64,000 nt of DNA. Source: Cupriavidus taiwanensis (GTDB lineage: Bacteria; Pseudomonadota; Gammaproteobacteria; Burkholderiales; Burkholderiaceae). The notes beneath the pieces are model-generated. The model had not been told where the DNA came from. It ran no database searches and saw only the letters and a program-made list of their open reading frames with translations. The stretch covers positions 1,309,634 through 1,373,633 of the forward strand of contig NZ_LT977070.1 of NCBI RefSeq assembly GCF_900250075.1, in the 5' to 3' direction. Below, one piece after another: positions 26,994 to 35,305 of this stretch (position 1 is its first letter; the number at the start of each line of letters is the position of its first letter). The translations under genes were made by a program, and so were the position numbers.

Positions 26994-27419
26994 TCAGCCC
27001 GCCAGCGCCTGCACCCACCGCACCACGTGCGGTCCGGCAATGGTGATCCAGGTGCCGCCGCACAGCACCAGCGCCAGCATCACCGCGGCGCTGCCGAAGT
27101 CCTTGGCGCGCTTGGATAGGCTGTGCCGCTCCAGCGAGATGCGGTCGACCGCGGCCTCGACGCTGGAGTTGAGCAGTTCGACGATCAGCACTACCAGCAG
27201 CGTGCCCAGCAGCAGGATGCGCTCGACCGCCGTCACCGGCACCAGGAAGGCGCACGGCGTCAGCAACACCACCAGGGTCAGCTCCTGGCGGAACGCGCTC
27301 TCCTCCAGCACCGCATAGCGCAGCCCCGACAGCGAATTGATGGCGGCATGCCAGGCGCGCGCCAGGCCCCGGTTGCCCTTGTGCGGATTCTGGTCGACGG
27401 AGTAGTCAGCGCTCTGCAT
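26994..27419 (-). CDS. dgkA: Diacylglycerol kinase DgkA
   Basis: A small three-helix membrane kinase (141 residues from this start) that phosphorylates diacylglycerol to phosphatidic acid. The signature is IVELLNSSVEAAVDRIS near residue 80, including the catalytic Glu and Asn; EESAFRQEL near residue 41 and the lead NPHKGNRGLARAW are also typical. Two earlier in-frame ATGs (27440 and 27479) would lengthen it by 7 or 20 residues and increase overlap with the glycosyltransferase gene, so the start is uncertain. It is the last gene of the phosphoesterase-glycosyltransferase-DgkA operon. In that setting it could recycle diacylglycerol released from phospholipids. Confidence 0.9.
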   Translation of the reverse strand: MQSADYSVDQNPHKGNRGLARAWHAAINSLSGLRYAVLEESAFRQELTLVVLLTPCAFLVPVTAVERILLLGTLLVVLIVELLNSSVEAAVDRISLERHSLSKRAKDFGSAAVMLALVLCGGTWITIAGPHVVRWVQALAG

Positions 27420-28545
27420 GGCGGGCGGCGGCCTCTGCATTGGCGGGTCGGACGGCAGTTCCGGATGCGGTTTCGGCATGGGTTTGCGGGGCGGAAGGCT
27501 GGGCTGTGGCTGGTTGGGCCGCTGCGCCGCCCCGGCCTGGCCTGGCGGCGGCGAACGGCCGCAGGTGGGCCAGGAACTGCTCGGACGCGGCGCGCCACGA
27601 GAAACGCTCGGCGTGGGCCCGGGCCGTGGCGCGGTCGATGCGCAGCGCTTCCAGGCAGGCCTCGCGCAGGTCTTCGTGCATCACGCCGGCGGGGCTGTCG
27701 CCGAGCACGTCGATCGGGCCGGTGACCGGATACGCGGCCACCGGCAGGCCGCTGGCCAGCGCTTCCAGCAGCACCAGCCCGAAGGTGTCGGTGCGGCTCG
27801 GGAACACGAACACGTCAGCGGAAGCATACACCCGCGCCAGCTCGGGCTGGCTCAGCACGCCCAGGTAGTTGGCGCCGGGATAGCGCGCGCGCAGCGCCGG
27901 CAGAGCCGGGCCGTCGCCGACCACCCATTTGGAGCCGGGCAGGTCCAGCGCCAGGAATGCCTCGACGTTCTTCTCCACCGCCACGCGGCCCACGTACAGG
28001 AAGATCGGGTGGGCGGTGTTGAGCACATTGGCGCGCTGCGGCGTGAACACGTCGAGGTCCACGCCACGCGTCCACAGCACGGCGTTGGTAATGCGGTAGC
28101 GCCGCAGGTCGTCCAGCACCACCGGCGTCGGCGCCATCACCGCTTGGGCGGGGCCATGGAACCAGCCGAGGAAACGGTAGGTCCACGCCAGCGGAATGCC
28201 GAAGCGGGCCTGCACATATTCCGGAAAGCGCGTGTGGTAGGCGGTGGTGAAGGGCAGCTTGCGGCGCAGCGCATGGCTGCGCGCGGCCAGTCCCAGCGGG
28301 CCCTCGGTGGCGATGTGCAGGGCGTCTGGGCCGAAGGCCTCGATGCGCCGCCGCACGCGCGCGCCCGGCAGCAGCGACAGCCGGATCTCGGGGTAGGTCG
28401 GGCAGGGCACCGTGCGGAATTCCAGCGGCGTGATCATGTCGACCGTGTGGCCCATCGCCTCCAGTTCGCGGCGCGTCGACTTGAGCGTGCGCACCACGCC
28501 ATTGACCTGCGGTTCCCAGGCATCGGTGACGATCAGGATCTTCAT
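27406..28545 (-). CDS. GT4-family glycosyltransferase, SQD2/MgtA-like, candidate diacylglycerol glycosyltransferase
   Basis: A 379-residue GT-B enzyme. The N-terminus ILIVTDAWEPQVNGVVRTL is characteristic of the MgtA/SQD2 group. FTTAYHTRFPEYV near residue 100 is the acceptor-side segment, and FLYVGRVAVEKN near 205 plus PSRTDTFGLVLLEALASGLP near 290 form the nucleotide-sugar site (an E-x7-E motif with Asp in first place, as common in this group). The last 40 residues are Ala/Pro-rich and likely disordered. A perfect AAGGAGG precedes the ATG. It follows the phosphoesterase gene by 83 bases and overlaps dgkA. By context I propose glycosylation of diacylglycerol; mannosylation of another lipid or sugar is possible. 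Confidence 0.88.
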   Translation of the reverse strand: MKILIVTDAWEPQVNGVVRTLKSTRRELEAMGHTVDMITPLEFRTVPCPTYPEIRLSLLPGARVRRRIEAFGPDALHIATEGPLGLAARSHALRRKLPFTTAYHTRFPEYVQARFGIPLAWTYRFLGWFHGPAQAVMAPTPVVLDDLRRYRITNAVLWTRGVDLDVFTPQRANVLNTAHPIFLYVGRVAVEKNVEAFLALDLPGSKWVVGDGPALPALRARYPGANYLGVLSQPELARVYASADVFVFPSRTDTFGLVLLEALASGLPVAAYPVTGPIDVLGDSPAGVMHEDLREACLEALRIDRATARAHAERFSWRAASEQFLAHLRPFAAARPGRGGAAAQPATAQPSAPQTHAETASGTAVRPANAEAAARHAER

Positions 28546-28628
28546 GCAGCCTCCTTGGGCGCGGTGGAAGGGCAGTGCGGATGGCGCCGGGCAGATGGCG
28601 CCACGCGGAAAAACGTTACCGGCGCGGC

Positions 28629-29606
28629 TCAACCGGCCACGGCAGCGCGGCGCCGGCGGCGCATGGCGGGCGCGGGCGCGTCGAGCAGCCTGGTCCAGTA
28701 GACGATCTTCAGTTCGCCTTCGAGGGTTTCGACCAGTGCCGACAGGCTTTCAACCCAGTCGCCGTCGTTGCAGTAGAGCTGGCCGTTGACCTCGCGGATC
28801 TCGGCCTTGTGGATATGGCCGCAGACCACGCCGTCGCAGCCGCGGCGGCGCGCCTCGTCGACCATCGCGCTCTCGAACGCGCCGATGTAGTTGACTGCGT
28901 TCTTGACCTGGTGCTTCAGGTACTGCGACAGCGACCAGTACGGAAAGCCCAGGCGCGCGCGCAGCCGGTTGAAGTGCCGGTTGAGCGCCAGGATCATGGT
29001 GTAGAGCGAATCGCCCAGATAGGCCAGCCAGCGCGCGTGCTGCACCACGCCGTCGAACAGGTCGCCGTGCACCACCCACAGGCGGCGCCCGGTGGCGGTG
29101 ACGTGGATCGCCTCCTCGCGCACGGTGATGTCGCCGAAGGCCATGCCGTCGAACTGGCGCGCGGCCTCGTCGTGGTTGCCGGGCACATAGATCACCTCGG
29201 TCCCCTTGCGCGCCTTGCGCAGCAGCTTCTGCACCACGTCGTTGTGGCTTTGCGGCCAGTACCAGCCGCGGCGCAGCTGCCAGCCGTCGATGATGTCGCC
29301 GACCAGGTAGAGCTGGTCGGATTCGTTGTGCTTGAGGAAATCCAGCAGGTAGTCGGCCTGGCAGCCGGGCGTCCCGAGGTGGATGTCAGACAGCCAGATG
29401 GCGCGGTAGCGCTGGATCGGGTGCGGCTCGGGGGGATAGGTTTCCTGCGCTTCGCGCGGCGGCGCCAGCGCGGCGCCATCGAGTGCCGGCGCCATGAAGG
29501 CGCTCACCGGCGCGGCGGGGCCGCTGTCAGCGCTGCGGCGCAGCCATGGCGCCAGTTGCGAGGCCTTCGACAGATACCCGCGGGCAGATCGGATTGCTTG
29601 CACCAT
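28629..29606 (-). CDS. Calcineurin-like metallophosphoesterase, LpxH/PlcP-like
   Basis: A 325-residue phosphoesterase with all metal-binding blocks: WLSDIHLGTPG near residue 70, LVGDIIDGW near 100, VPGNHDEAAR near 142, VVHGDLFDGV near 178 and VCGHIHKAEIRE near 262. It is longer than LpxH (about 240 residues) and belongs to the group usually annotated as UDP-2,3-diacylglucosamine diphosphatase. Members beside a GT4 glycosyltransferase include PlcP, a Mn-dependent phospholipase C that releases diacylglycerol from phospholipids during phosphate starvation. The Pho-box-like repeats 44 bases upstream of the ATG support the PlcP reading. The first 60 residues are low-complexity. Confidence 0.85.
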   Translation of the reverse strand: MVQAIRSARGYLSKASQLAPWLRRSADSGPAAPVSAFMAPALDGAALAPPREAQETYPPEPHPIQRYRAIWLSDIHLGTPGCQADYLLDFLKHNESDQLYLVGDIIDGWQLRRGWYWPQSHNDVVQKLLRKARKGTEVIYVPGNHDEAARQFDGMAFGDITVREEAIHVTATGRRLWVVHGDLFDGVVQHARWLAYLGDSLYTMILALNRHFNRLRARLGFPYWSLSQYLKHQVKNAVNYIGAFESAMVDEARRRGCDGVVCGHIHKAEIREVNGQLYCNDGDWVESLSALVETLEGELKIVYWTRLLDAPAPAMRRRRRAAVAG

Positions 29607-29649
29607 GCCAGTCCCGGTTGCGGCGATGGCTGCATTCAGCCATTAAGCA

Positions 29650-29678
29650 ATGACGCGACGGTGACGAAAACATGACTG
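29650..29678 (-). promoter_or_regulatory. Triple Pho-box-like repeat upstream of the phosphoesterase operon
   Basis: On the minus strand three 7-base repeats, CAGTCAT, TCGTCAC and GCGTCAT, are separated by four bases each, so GTCA recurs at an exact 11-base period. This is the layout of PhoB boxes (CTGTCAT-N4-CTGTCAT). A CTTAAT -10-like element (29642-29647) lies 13 bases after the second repeat. No other -35 is evident. The repeats are partly degenerate, so confidence is moderate. Confidence 0.68.
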
Positions 29679-29735
29679 ACATGTGAATCGTTGCGGCTGC
29701 GGGACAGCCGCTGCATGGGCCGACTCGCGGCCAGC

Positions 29736-30716
29736 TCAGAGGCCGCGCGCGGACAGCTCTGCCAGTGCGTCGAGCACGGCACGCTCGGCGGCGGGATGGC
29801 GCAGCAGCGACACATGGCCGATGCCGGACAGCGGGATATGGCCGGCGCCGTCGAGCCAGCCGGTGCAGGGCGGGCCCGCGATCGAATCATGCCAGCTGAA
29901 GATCGAGATCATGCGCGCGCGCAGCCGCGGCGTTTCGGCGGCCGCGAGCGCGCGCAGCCAGGGGCTGCCGCAGCGCATCTGGCGCGCATTGTGGCCGCCG
30001 CCAAAGCGCGCCAGCGCACTGCCGTGGTGCGGGCTGCCCAGCGTCACGATGCCGGCGCAGAGGTCCTCGTCGCCGGCCAGTTGCAGCGCGGCGCGCGCGG
30101 CCAGGCCGCCCATGCTGTGGCACAGCAGCAGCGGCGCGCGCCCGCTTTCGGCGCGGATGCGCCGCATCGCGGCCAGCAGCGCGCGGGCGTAGTCGTCGAT
30201 GTCGCCGAACACGGGCTCCAGGTCGATCCCGTGGCAGCGGTAGCCGGCGGCGGCCAGCGCCGGCTGCATGTCGAGCCAGATCGCCTGGCCGCAGGCATAG
30301 CCATGGACCAGCAGCACCGGCGGGGCATCGCGGCCGGGCCGGGCAGGATCGGCCGGCGCAAACGGTGCCCGTGCGCGGAAGGGCTGCAGCCAGTCGAACA
30401 TGCGCAGCACCGCCAGGCATTCGGTTGCGTAGCAGCGCAACGCCTCCGCCGGTCGCAGCGGCCGGCGGGTGGCGGCAAGTTCGGCGGGCGGCGCGGGCGG
30501 GTGGTCGCCGCGTGCGACCCACAGGCCGCGCCCGCTCAGCGCGAAGGCGATGGCAATGCCGGCGGCGAAGCCGCCCAGGATCAGCCCCGCGCCGGCGGCG
30601 AGCGCACCGGGCCACGGCCAGGCGGCGGTGCGAACCAGCGCCGCGGCAATGCCCAGCGCCGCGGCCGCCTGCGCGGTCACGGCGACGCGGCGGATGCCGG
30701 CGGCGCCGAGGCTCAT
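29736..30716 (-). CDS. Alpha/beta hydrolase, lipase-like
   Basis: A 326-residue protein with one or two N-terminal membrane helices (about 10-65) and a hydrolase domain from about 125. It has the oxyanion loop LLVHGYACGQ near 135, the nucleophile Ser in LLCHSMGGLAAR near 195, and LGSPHHGSALARFG near 225. A candidate Asp is in SWHDSIAGP and a candidate His in ISGIGHV-like LSGIGHVSLL near 300. The usual first Gly of the G-x-S-x-G elbow is Cys here. Its start overlaps the RDD stop (ATGA), so it is the last gene of the ECF sigma operon. A short hairpin without a T run (29693-29711) follows. Likely an esterase or lipase anchored to the inner membrane. Confidence 0.83.
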   Translation of the reverse strand: MSLGAAGIRRVAVTAQAAAALGIAAALVRTAAWPWPGALAAGAGLILGGFAAGIAIAFALSGRGLWVARGDHPPAPPAELAATRRPLRPAEALRCYATECLAVLRMFDWLQPFRARAPFAPADPARPGRDAPPVLLVHGYACGQAIWLDMQPALAAAGYRCHGIDLEPVFGDIDDYARALLAAMRRIRAESGRAPLLLCHSMGGLAARAALQLAGDEDLCAGIVTLGSPHHGSALARFGGGHNARQMRCGSPWLRALAAAETPRLRARMISIFSWHDSIAGPPCTGWLDGAGHIPLSGIGHVSLLRHPAAERAVLDALAELSARGL

Positions 30717-31282
30717 GGCCTGGTGCGCAGGTCGGTCAGGCGCGTGCCGGCCAGGCGGTCGTGCAGGAACTGGCGGCGCGGATCCAGCCAGGCCAGCAGG
30801 ATCCAGACCAGCAGGCCGGCGCACAGCACGCCGACGAAGGGGCCCTTGACCAGCCCGAGCAGATGGCCGACGGCAGCCGACGGCGGCAGCCACAGCCACG
30901 CCAGCACGTAGCGCAGCGCCGCCTGCGGCCAGCGCGGCGGCAACCCGGCGGCGTTTTCGACGCGCATGCGCCAGGTCTGCATCGCCAGGGTCTGGCCGTT
31001 GCGCTGCCAGAACCAGGTGAAATACAGCCCCATCACCAGGAAGCTCCACAGCTGGATCACCAGCGGCCCGTCCGCGCCCAGCTTCTGCAGCAGCGGCCGC
31101 ACCAGCAGGTAGGCGGCGGTCGAGGCGCTCAGCACGCCGAACAGCAGCACGCCTTCATAAAGCATGCAGGCGATGCGGCGGCGCAGCGGCGGTGCGGCCG
31201 GCGCGGACGCGGCAGGGGGTACGGGGTCGAGGGTGGCAGCGGGCATCGATGGCGGTCTGAACAGGGCGCCGGCGCGCGGCAT
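30713..31282 (-). CDS. RDD family membrane protein
   Basis: A 189-residue protein with about four membrane segments. The RDD signature begins at RRRIACMLYEGVLL near residue 35, with WFWQRNGQTLAMQTWRMRV near 90 and the terminal-region Arg-Asp pattern DPRRQFLHDRLAGTRLTD near 165. Function is unknown; some RDD proteins act in ion transport. A second ATG 12 codons in (31246) is an equally good start. It lies 83 bases after the DUF3106 gene and is coupled to the hydrolase by a 4-base overlap. Confidence 0.85.
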   Translation of the reverse strand: MPRAGALFRPPSMPAATLDPVPPAASAPAAPPLRRRIACMLYEGVLLFGVLSASTAAYLLVRPLLQKLGADGPLVIQLWSFLVMGLYFTWFWQRNGQTLAMQTWRMRVENAAGLPPRWPQAALRYVLAWLWLPPSAAVGHLLGLVKGPFVGVLCAGLLVWILLAWLDPRRQFLHDRLAGTRLTDLRTRP

Positions 31283-31365
31283 GCGGGTGCCGGTGCGGGC
31301 CTGGCGAAGCTGGCCCGCGTGCGCTGGCCGGCCTCAAACGGCCATTATGCCAAATGGCCTGCGAA

Positions 31366-32163
31366 TTACTGGCGCACGGTCGCGTCGGACGCCGCGGCCG
31401 TCGCTTCGGTGGTGGCCTGGGCTGCCGCGGTGGCCGGCGCGCTGGCCGCGGGAAGCGCGGCGCTTGCGGGCGTTGCCGGAGTGGCAGCGGCGGGGGCGGA
31501 CGCCGCGGCCACGGCAGTTGCCGCGGCTGCGGGCAGCGCCGCACCCTCGCTGGCCGGGTGGGCAGCGTGGCCCGCCCCCGCCTTGTGTTCATGGCGCAGC
31601 TGGCGGCTGGTGTCGCTGGGCAGGCGCTTGCCGCTGGGCAGCGCGCTGACGGCGCCGGGGCGGCGCGGCACGTGGTCGGCGGCGGCCAGCTTCTTCTTCT
31701 GCTCTTCAGGCAACTGCTGGTACTTGTCCCAGGCCTCGGCCTTCTTCTCGGTCGGCAGCGAGCGGGTGATCTGGTAGTTTTCGCGCGCCAGCCGGCGTTG
31801 CTGCGGAGTCATCCTGACCCACTCCGCCATGCGCGCCTCCAGCCGGGCCTGCTCGGCCGGCGAATATTTCGGATAGCGCGCGGCGATGCGCAGCCACTTG
31901 TGGCGGTTCAGCTCCGGCAGGCTGTCCCACAGCGGCTGCAGCGGCGCCAGGATGCGCTGGTTGACGGGGCTCAGGTCGGCCCAGGCGGGCTTGGCGCCGA
32001 CCGGCTGGGCCGGGTGGGGGGCGGTGGCTCCGACTGCCGCGGAAGCGCCCTGTGCCTGGGCCGGCGCGGGAAGCAGCCCCCAACACGCGGCCGCGCCGAC
32101 GCCGGCCAGCAGGGCGGCCAGCCGGCGGCGCAGGACGTCGGGGCGGGGAAGCGGGGGCGCCAT
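31366..32163 (-). CDS. DUF3106 domain protein, exported
   Basis: A 265-residue protein with a signal peptide (residues 1-37, ending PAQAQG). The DUF3106 region (about 58-150) is rich in Trp and basic residues: WADLSPVNQRILAPLQPLWD, WLRIAARYPKYSPAEQARL, then RMTPQQRRLARENY. The last 95 residues are almost pure Ala/Pro/Thr, likely disordered. Function is unknown. It starts one base after the DUF3619 stop, in the order sigma factor, DUF3619, DUF3106 that is widespread in betaproteobacteria; a role as sensor or target of the sigma system is conceivable. Confidence 0.85.
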   Translation of the reverse strand: MAPPLPRPDVLRRRLAALLAGVGAAACWGLLPAPAQAQGASAAVGATAPHPAQPVGAKPAWADLSPVNQRILAPLQPLWDSLPELNRHKWLRIAARYPKYSPAEQARLEARMAEWVRMTPQQRRLARENYQITRSLPTEKKAEAWDKYQQLPEEQKKKLAAADHVPRRPGAVSALPSGKRLPSDTSRQLRHEHKAGAGHAAHPASEGAALPAAAATAVAAASAPAAATPATPASAALPAASAPATAAAQATTEATAAASDATVRQ

Positions 32164-32164
32164 G

Positions 32165-32596
32165 CTATTGCCCGTGCTTCAGGAACACGTGGAAGCCCTC
32201 GTCGGCATAGGCCGTGGGCGGCAGGTCATCGAGCAGCATGGCGGCGTCGATATCGGCCAGCTCCTCGATGCGCTTCTGCTCCTGCCAGTGGTAGATGCCC
32301 ACCAGGCCGGCGCCCAGCGCGGCCAGCGTCCAGACCAGCCCCAGCCGGCGCAGCCAGGCGCCGGCGCGATGCAGCGGCGAGGCGTCGTCGTCGAACAGCG
32401 GCGCGTGCGCGCCCGGCATGGCAAGCTGCGGCACCAGCACGGGCGCCTCGGCCTTCTTGCGGGCGACCGCCATCCGGCGCGCGGCGGCGAGCCGTTCGGA
32501 AATGTCGGCCGGCAAGGCCTCGGCGCCGGCGTCGAGTGCCGCGCGAACCTCATGCGCAAACCGGCGCTCGCGGATTTCTTTGTCGTTTCGGCTCAT
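32165..32596 (-). CDS. DUF3619 membrane protein, possible anti-sigma partner
   Basis: A 143-residue protein with one central membrane helix (LVWTLAALGAGLVGIYHW, about residues 88-105). The N-terminal cytoplasmic part, RRFAHEVRAALDAGAEALPA, resembles the short helical regions of anti-sigma factors, and the periplasmic tail is acidic (ADIDAAMLLDDLPPTAYAD). Its first codons overlap the end of the sigma gene by four bases. Topology and coupling fit an anti-sigma role, but no ZAS zinc motif is present and none has been shown for this family. Confidence 0.82.
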   Translation of the reverse strand: MSRNDKEIRERRFAHEVRAALDAGAEALPADISERLAAARRMAVARKKAEAPVLVPQLAMPGAHAPLFDDDASPLHRAGAWLRRLGLVWTLAALGAGLVGIYHWQEQKRIEELADIDAAMLLDDLPPTAYADEGFHVFLKHGQ

Positions 32597-33162
32597 AGTC
32601 GGACCCCCCGTGCGCGCAGGGCCTGCGCAAGTGTATGCGTGGCACGGGAACAGTGCGTCTTGACGCTGCCTTCGGAACAGCCCATCACGGCCGCGGTTTC
32701 GGCGACGTCCATATCTTCCCAGTAACGCATCAGGAATGCCTGGCGTTGACGCGTGGGCAGGCGCTGGATCTCCTGCTCGATGATGTGCATGACCTGGGCG
32801 CGCTCGACCTTGTCGGCGCTGCTTTCGGCCGATTCCGAGCCGACCTGCGCCTCGAGCGTCTCCAGCAGGTCGCTGTCGTCGCCGCCGTCGCGGTCGTCGC
32901 GCAGGCTGGAAAACAGCGAGACCCAGGTATTGCGCACCTTCTGGCGTCGGAACCAGTCATGGATGGTGTTCTGCAGGATGCGCTGGAACAGCGGTGCGAG
33001 TTCCGCGGCGCCCTTGTCGCCATATTTTTCGGCCAGCTTGATCATGGCATCCTGGACGATGTCCAGCGCCGCCTCGTCGTCGCGGACGGCGAATACGGCC
33101 TGCTTGAAGGCGCGCCGCTCGACGCTGGCAAGAAAGGCGGACAGTTCCTGGTCGGTGGCCAT
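32593..33162 (-). CDS. ECF-type RNA polymerase sigma factor
   Basis: A 189-residue sigma-70 family factor with region 2 (about 20-90; AVFAVRDDEAALDIVQDAMIK in part, with FQRILQNTIHDWFRRQKVRN) and region 4 (about 130-185; LPTRQRQAFLMRYWEDMDVA in part, VMGCSEGSVKTHCSRATHTL as the HTH). Regions 1.1 and 3 are absent, which defines an ECF factor. An acidic linker (DDRDGGDDSD) separates the two. It heads the operon with DUF3619, DUF3106, RDD and hydrolase genes. The regulon cannot be read; autoregulation is common in this class. Confidence 0.92.
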   Translation of the reverse strand: MATDQELSAFLASVERRAFKQAVFAVRDDEAALDIVQDAMIKLAEKYGDKGAAELAPLFQRILQNTIHDWFRRQKVRNTWVSLFSSLRDDRDGGDDSDLLETLEAQVGSESAESSADKVERAQVMHIIEQEIQRLPTRQRQAFLMRYWEDMDVAETAAVMGCSEGSVKTHCSRATHTLAQALRARGVRL

Positions 33163-33541
33163 TCAGGCGGTTGGGGCTTGTTGCGCCGGGACCAAGTGCC
33201 CGGTTCTGGTGAATGTGCTGCCGGGGGCGCGCGGCGCCCCAATGTGCTGGGATGCTAGCAAAATTTCGCCGCGCTGTACCGTTTTGTATGGCGGGACATA
33301 CATGGCGCGGGGTCAAAAGTTTTTGCAAATCCGGGGAACTTGCCGATGCCGGCGGCGTAAACAACCGTAGACCGCGCTGGTGCATTGCAGTATCATCGAC
33401 GGTTCACACGACATCAGTGGTTGTCTCATCCGGCCGCTTATGAGGCGGTCTTCCATGCAGACGCGCACCGCTTGAACCCGAGCCACAAGTTCGGCAGAGA
33501 GCATCCAAACAATTTTTTGCCGAAAATTGCAAAGGACTGAA
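33163..33541 (+). other. 379-base intergenic region between the sigma operon and ilvI
   Basis: A divergent region relatively rich in A and T. The best plus-strand promoter candidate is TAGACC (33368-33373) with a 17-base spacer to TATCAT (33391-33396), giving an ilvI leader of about 140 bases. The only short leader frame (ATG at 33440, 11 codons) has no Leu, Ile or Val codons, so I see no classical attenuator here. No convincing promoter for the sigma operon was identified. Confidence 0.45.
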
Positions 33542-35305
33542 ATGAACATGCCCAGCGCGGAATTCTCCCACGCCGATAGCAATTCATCTGCCGCACCCGA
33601 AATGATCGGGGCGGAAATTCTCGTTCACGCACTTGCCGAAGAAGGCGTCGAGTACGTCTGGGGCTATCCCGGCGGCGCAGTGCTGTATATCTACGACGAG
33701 CTCCACAAGCAAACCAAGTTCGAGCACATCCTGGTGCGCCACGAGCAGGCCGCGGTCCATGCCGCGGATGGCTACGCACGCGCAACCGGCAAGGTGGGCG
33801 TCGCCCTGGTGACCTCGGGTCCCGGCGTGACCAATGCCGTCACCGGCATCGCCACCGCGTACCTCGACTCGATCCCGATGGTGGTGATCACCGGCAACGT
33901 GCCGACCCACGCCATCGGCCAGGACGCCTTCCAGGAGTGCGACACCGTCGGCATCACGCGCCCGATCGTCAAGCACAACTTCCTGGTGAAGGACGTGCGC
34001 GACCTCGCCGCGACCATCAAGAAGGCGTTCTTCATTGCCTCGACCGGCCGTCCCGGCCCGGTGGTGGTCGACATCCCCAAGGATGTCTCGCGCAATGCCT
34101 GCAAGTACGAGTACCCCAAGTCGATCGACATGCGCTCGTACAACCCGGTCAACAAGGGCCACTCGGGCCAGATCCGCAAGGCCGTGGCGCTGCTGCAGAA
34201 CGCCGAGCGCCCGTACATCTACAGCGGCGGCGGCGTGGTGCTGGCCAATGCCAGCGACGAGCTGCGCCAGCTGGCGGCGCTGACCGGCCACCCGGTGACC
34301 AACACCCTGATGGGCCTGGGCGCGTTCCCCGGCACCCACAAGCAGTTCGTCGGCATGCTCGGCATGCACGGCACGTATGAAGCCAACATGGCCATGCAGA
34401 ACTGCGACGTGCTGATCGCCATCGGGGCCCGCTTCGACGACCGCGTGATCGGCAACCCGTCGCACTTCACCTCGCAGGCGCGCAAGATCATCCATATCGA
34501 CATCGATCCGTCGTCGATTTCCAAGCGCGTCAAGGTCGATATCCCCATCGTCGGCAACGTCAAGGACGTGCTGCAGGAACTGATCGCCCAGATCAAGGCC
34601 AGCGACGTCAAGCCCAAGCGCGAGGCGCTGGCCAGGTGGTGGGAGCAGATCGAGCAATGGCGTTCGGTCGACTGCCTCAAGTACGACCGCAGCTCCGAGA
34701 TCATCAAGCCGCAGTACGTGGTGGAAAAGATCTGGGAACTGACCCACGGCGACGCCTTCATCTGCTCCGACGTCGGCCAGCACCAGATGTGGGCGGCGCA
34801 GTTCTACAAGTTCAACGAGCCGCGCCGCTGGATCAACTCCGGCGGCCTGGGCACGATGGGCGTGGGCCTGCCGTACGCGATGGGCATCAAGAAGGCGTTC
34901 CCGGAGAAGGAAGTCGTCACCATCACCGGTGAAGGCTCGATCCAGATGTGCATCCAGGAACTGTCGACCTGCCTGCAGTACGACACCCCGGTGAAGATCT
35001 GTTCGCTCAACAACGGCTACCTCGGGATGGTTCGCCAGTGGCAGGAGATCGAGTACGACAACCGCTACTCCCATTCCTACATGGATGCGCTGCCTGATTT
35101 CGTCAAGCTGGCCGAGGCCTATGGCCACGTCGGCATGCGCGTCGAAAAGAGCTCCGACGTCGAGCCGGCGCTGCGCGAGGCGTTCCGCCTGAAGGACCGT
35201 ACCGTGTTCCTGGACTTCCAGACCGATCCCACCGAAAACGTCTGGCCGATGGTCCAGGCCGGCAAGGGCATTTCCGAAATGCTGCTCGGCGCGGAGGACC
35301 TGTAA
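33542..35305 (+). CDS. ilvI: Acetolactate synthase (acetohydroxyacid synthase) large subunit
   Basis: The 587-residue catalytic subunit, a ThDP/Mg enzyme. It condenses pyruvate with pyruvate or 2-oxobutyrate in valine, leucine and isoleucine synthesis. Visible features are EYVWGYPGGAVLYIYDEL near residue 35, the catalytic Glu of RHEQAAVHAADGYARATG near 65, TSGPGVTNAVTGIATAY near 95, ARFDDRVIGN near 300 and the ThDP/Mg motif GEGSIQMCIQELST into NNGYLGMVRQWQE near 465-500. AAGGA five bases before ATG 33542 fixes the start; MPSAEF two codons later is an alternative. The stop codon directly abuts ilvH. The gene could also be called ilvB. Confidence 0.97.
   Translation: MNMPSAEFSHADSNSSAAPEMIGAEILVHALAEEGVEYVWGYPGGAVLYIYDELHKQTKFEHILVRHEQAAVHAADGYARATGKVGVALVTSGPGVTNAVTGIATAYLDSIPMVVITGNVPTHAIGQDAFQECDTVGITRPIVKHNFLVKDVRDLAATIKKAFFIASTGRPGPVVVDIPKDVSRNACKYEYPKSIDMRSYNPVNKGHSGQIRKAVALLQNAERPYIYSGGGVVLANASDELRQLAALTGHPVTNTLMGLGAFPGTHKQFVGMLGMHGTYEANMAMQNCDVLIAIGARFDDRVIGNPSHFTSQARKIIHIDIDPSSISKRVKVDIPIVGNVKDVLQELIAQIKASDVKPKREALARWWEQIEQWRSVDCLKYDRSSEIIKPQYVVEKIWELTHGDAFICSDVGQHQMWAAQFYKFNEPRRWINSGGLGTMGVGLPYAMGIKKAFPEKEVVTITGEGSIQMCIQELSTCLQYDTPVKICSLNNGYLGMVRQWQEIEYDNRYSHSYMDALPDFVKLAEAYGHVGMRVEKSSDVEPALREAFRLKDRTVFLDFQTDPTENVWPMVQAGKGISEMLLGAEDL

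Noticed and set aside
28629..29606. Calling this gene lpxH
   Set aside because: It is much longer than LpxH and its operon partners and Pho-like box fit PlcP better, so I did not assign the symbol.
33440..33475. Short frame before ilvI as an attenuation leader peptide
   Set aside because: Its codons include no leucine, isoleucine or valine and no terminator hairpin follows, unlike the leuA leader.
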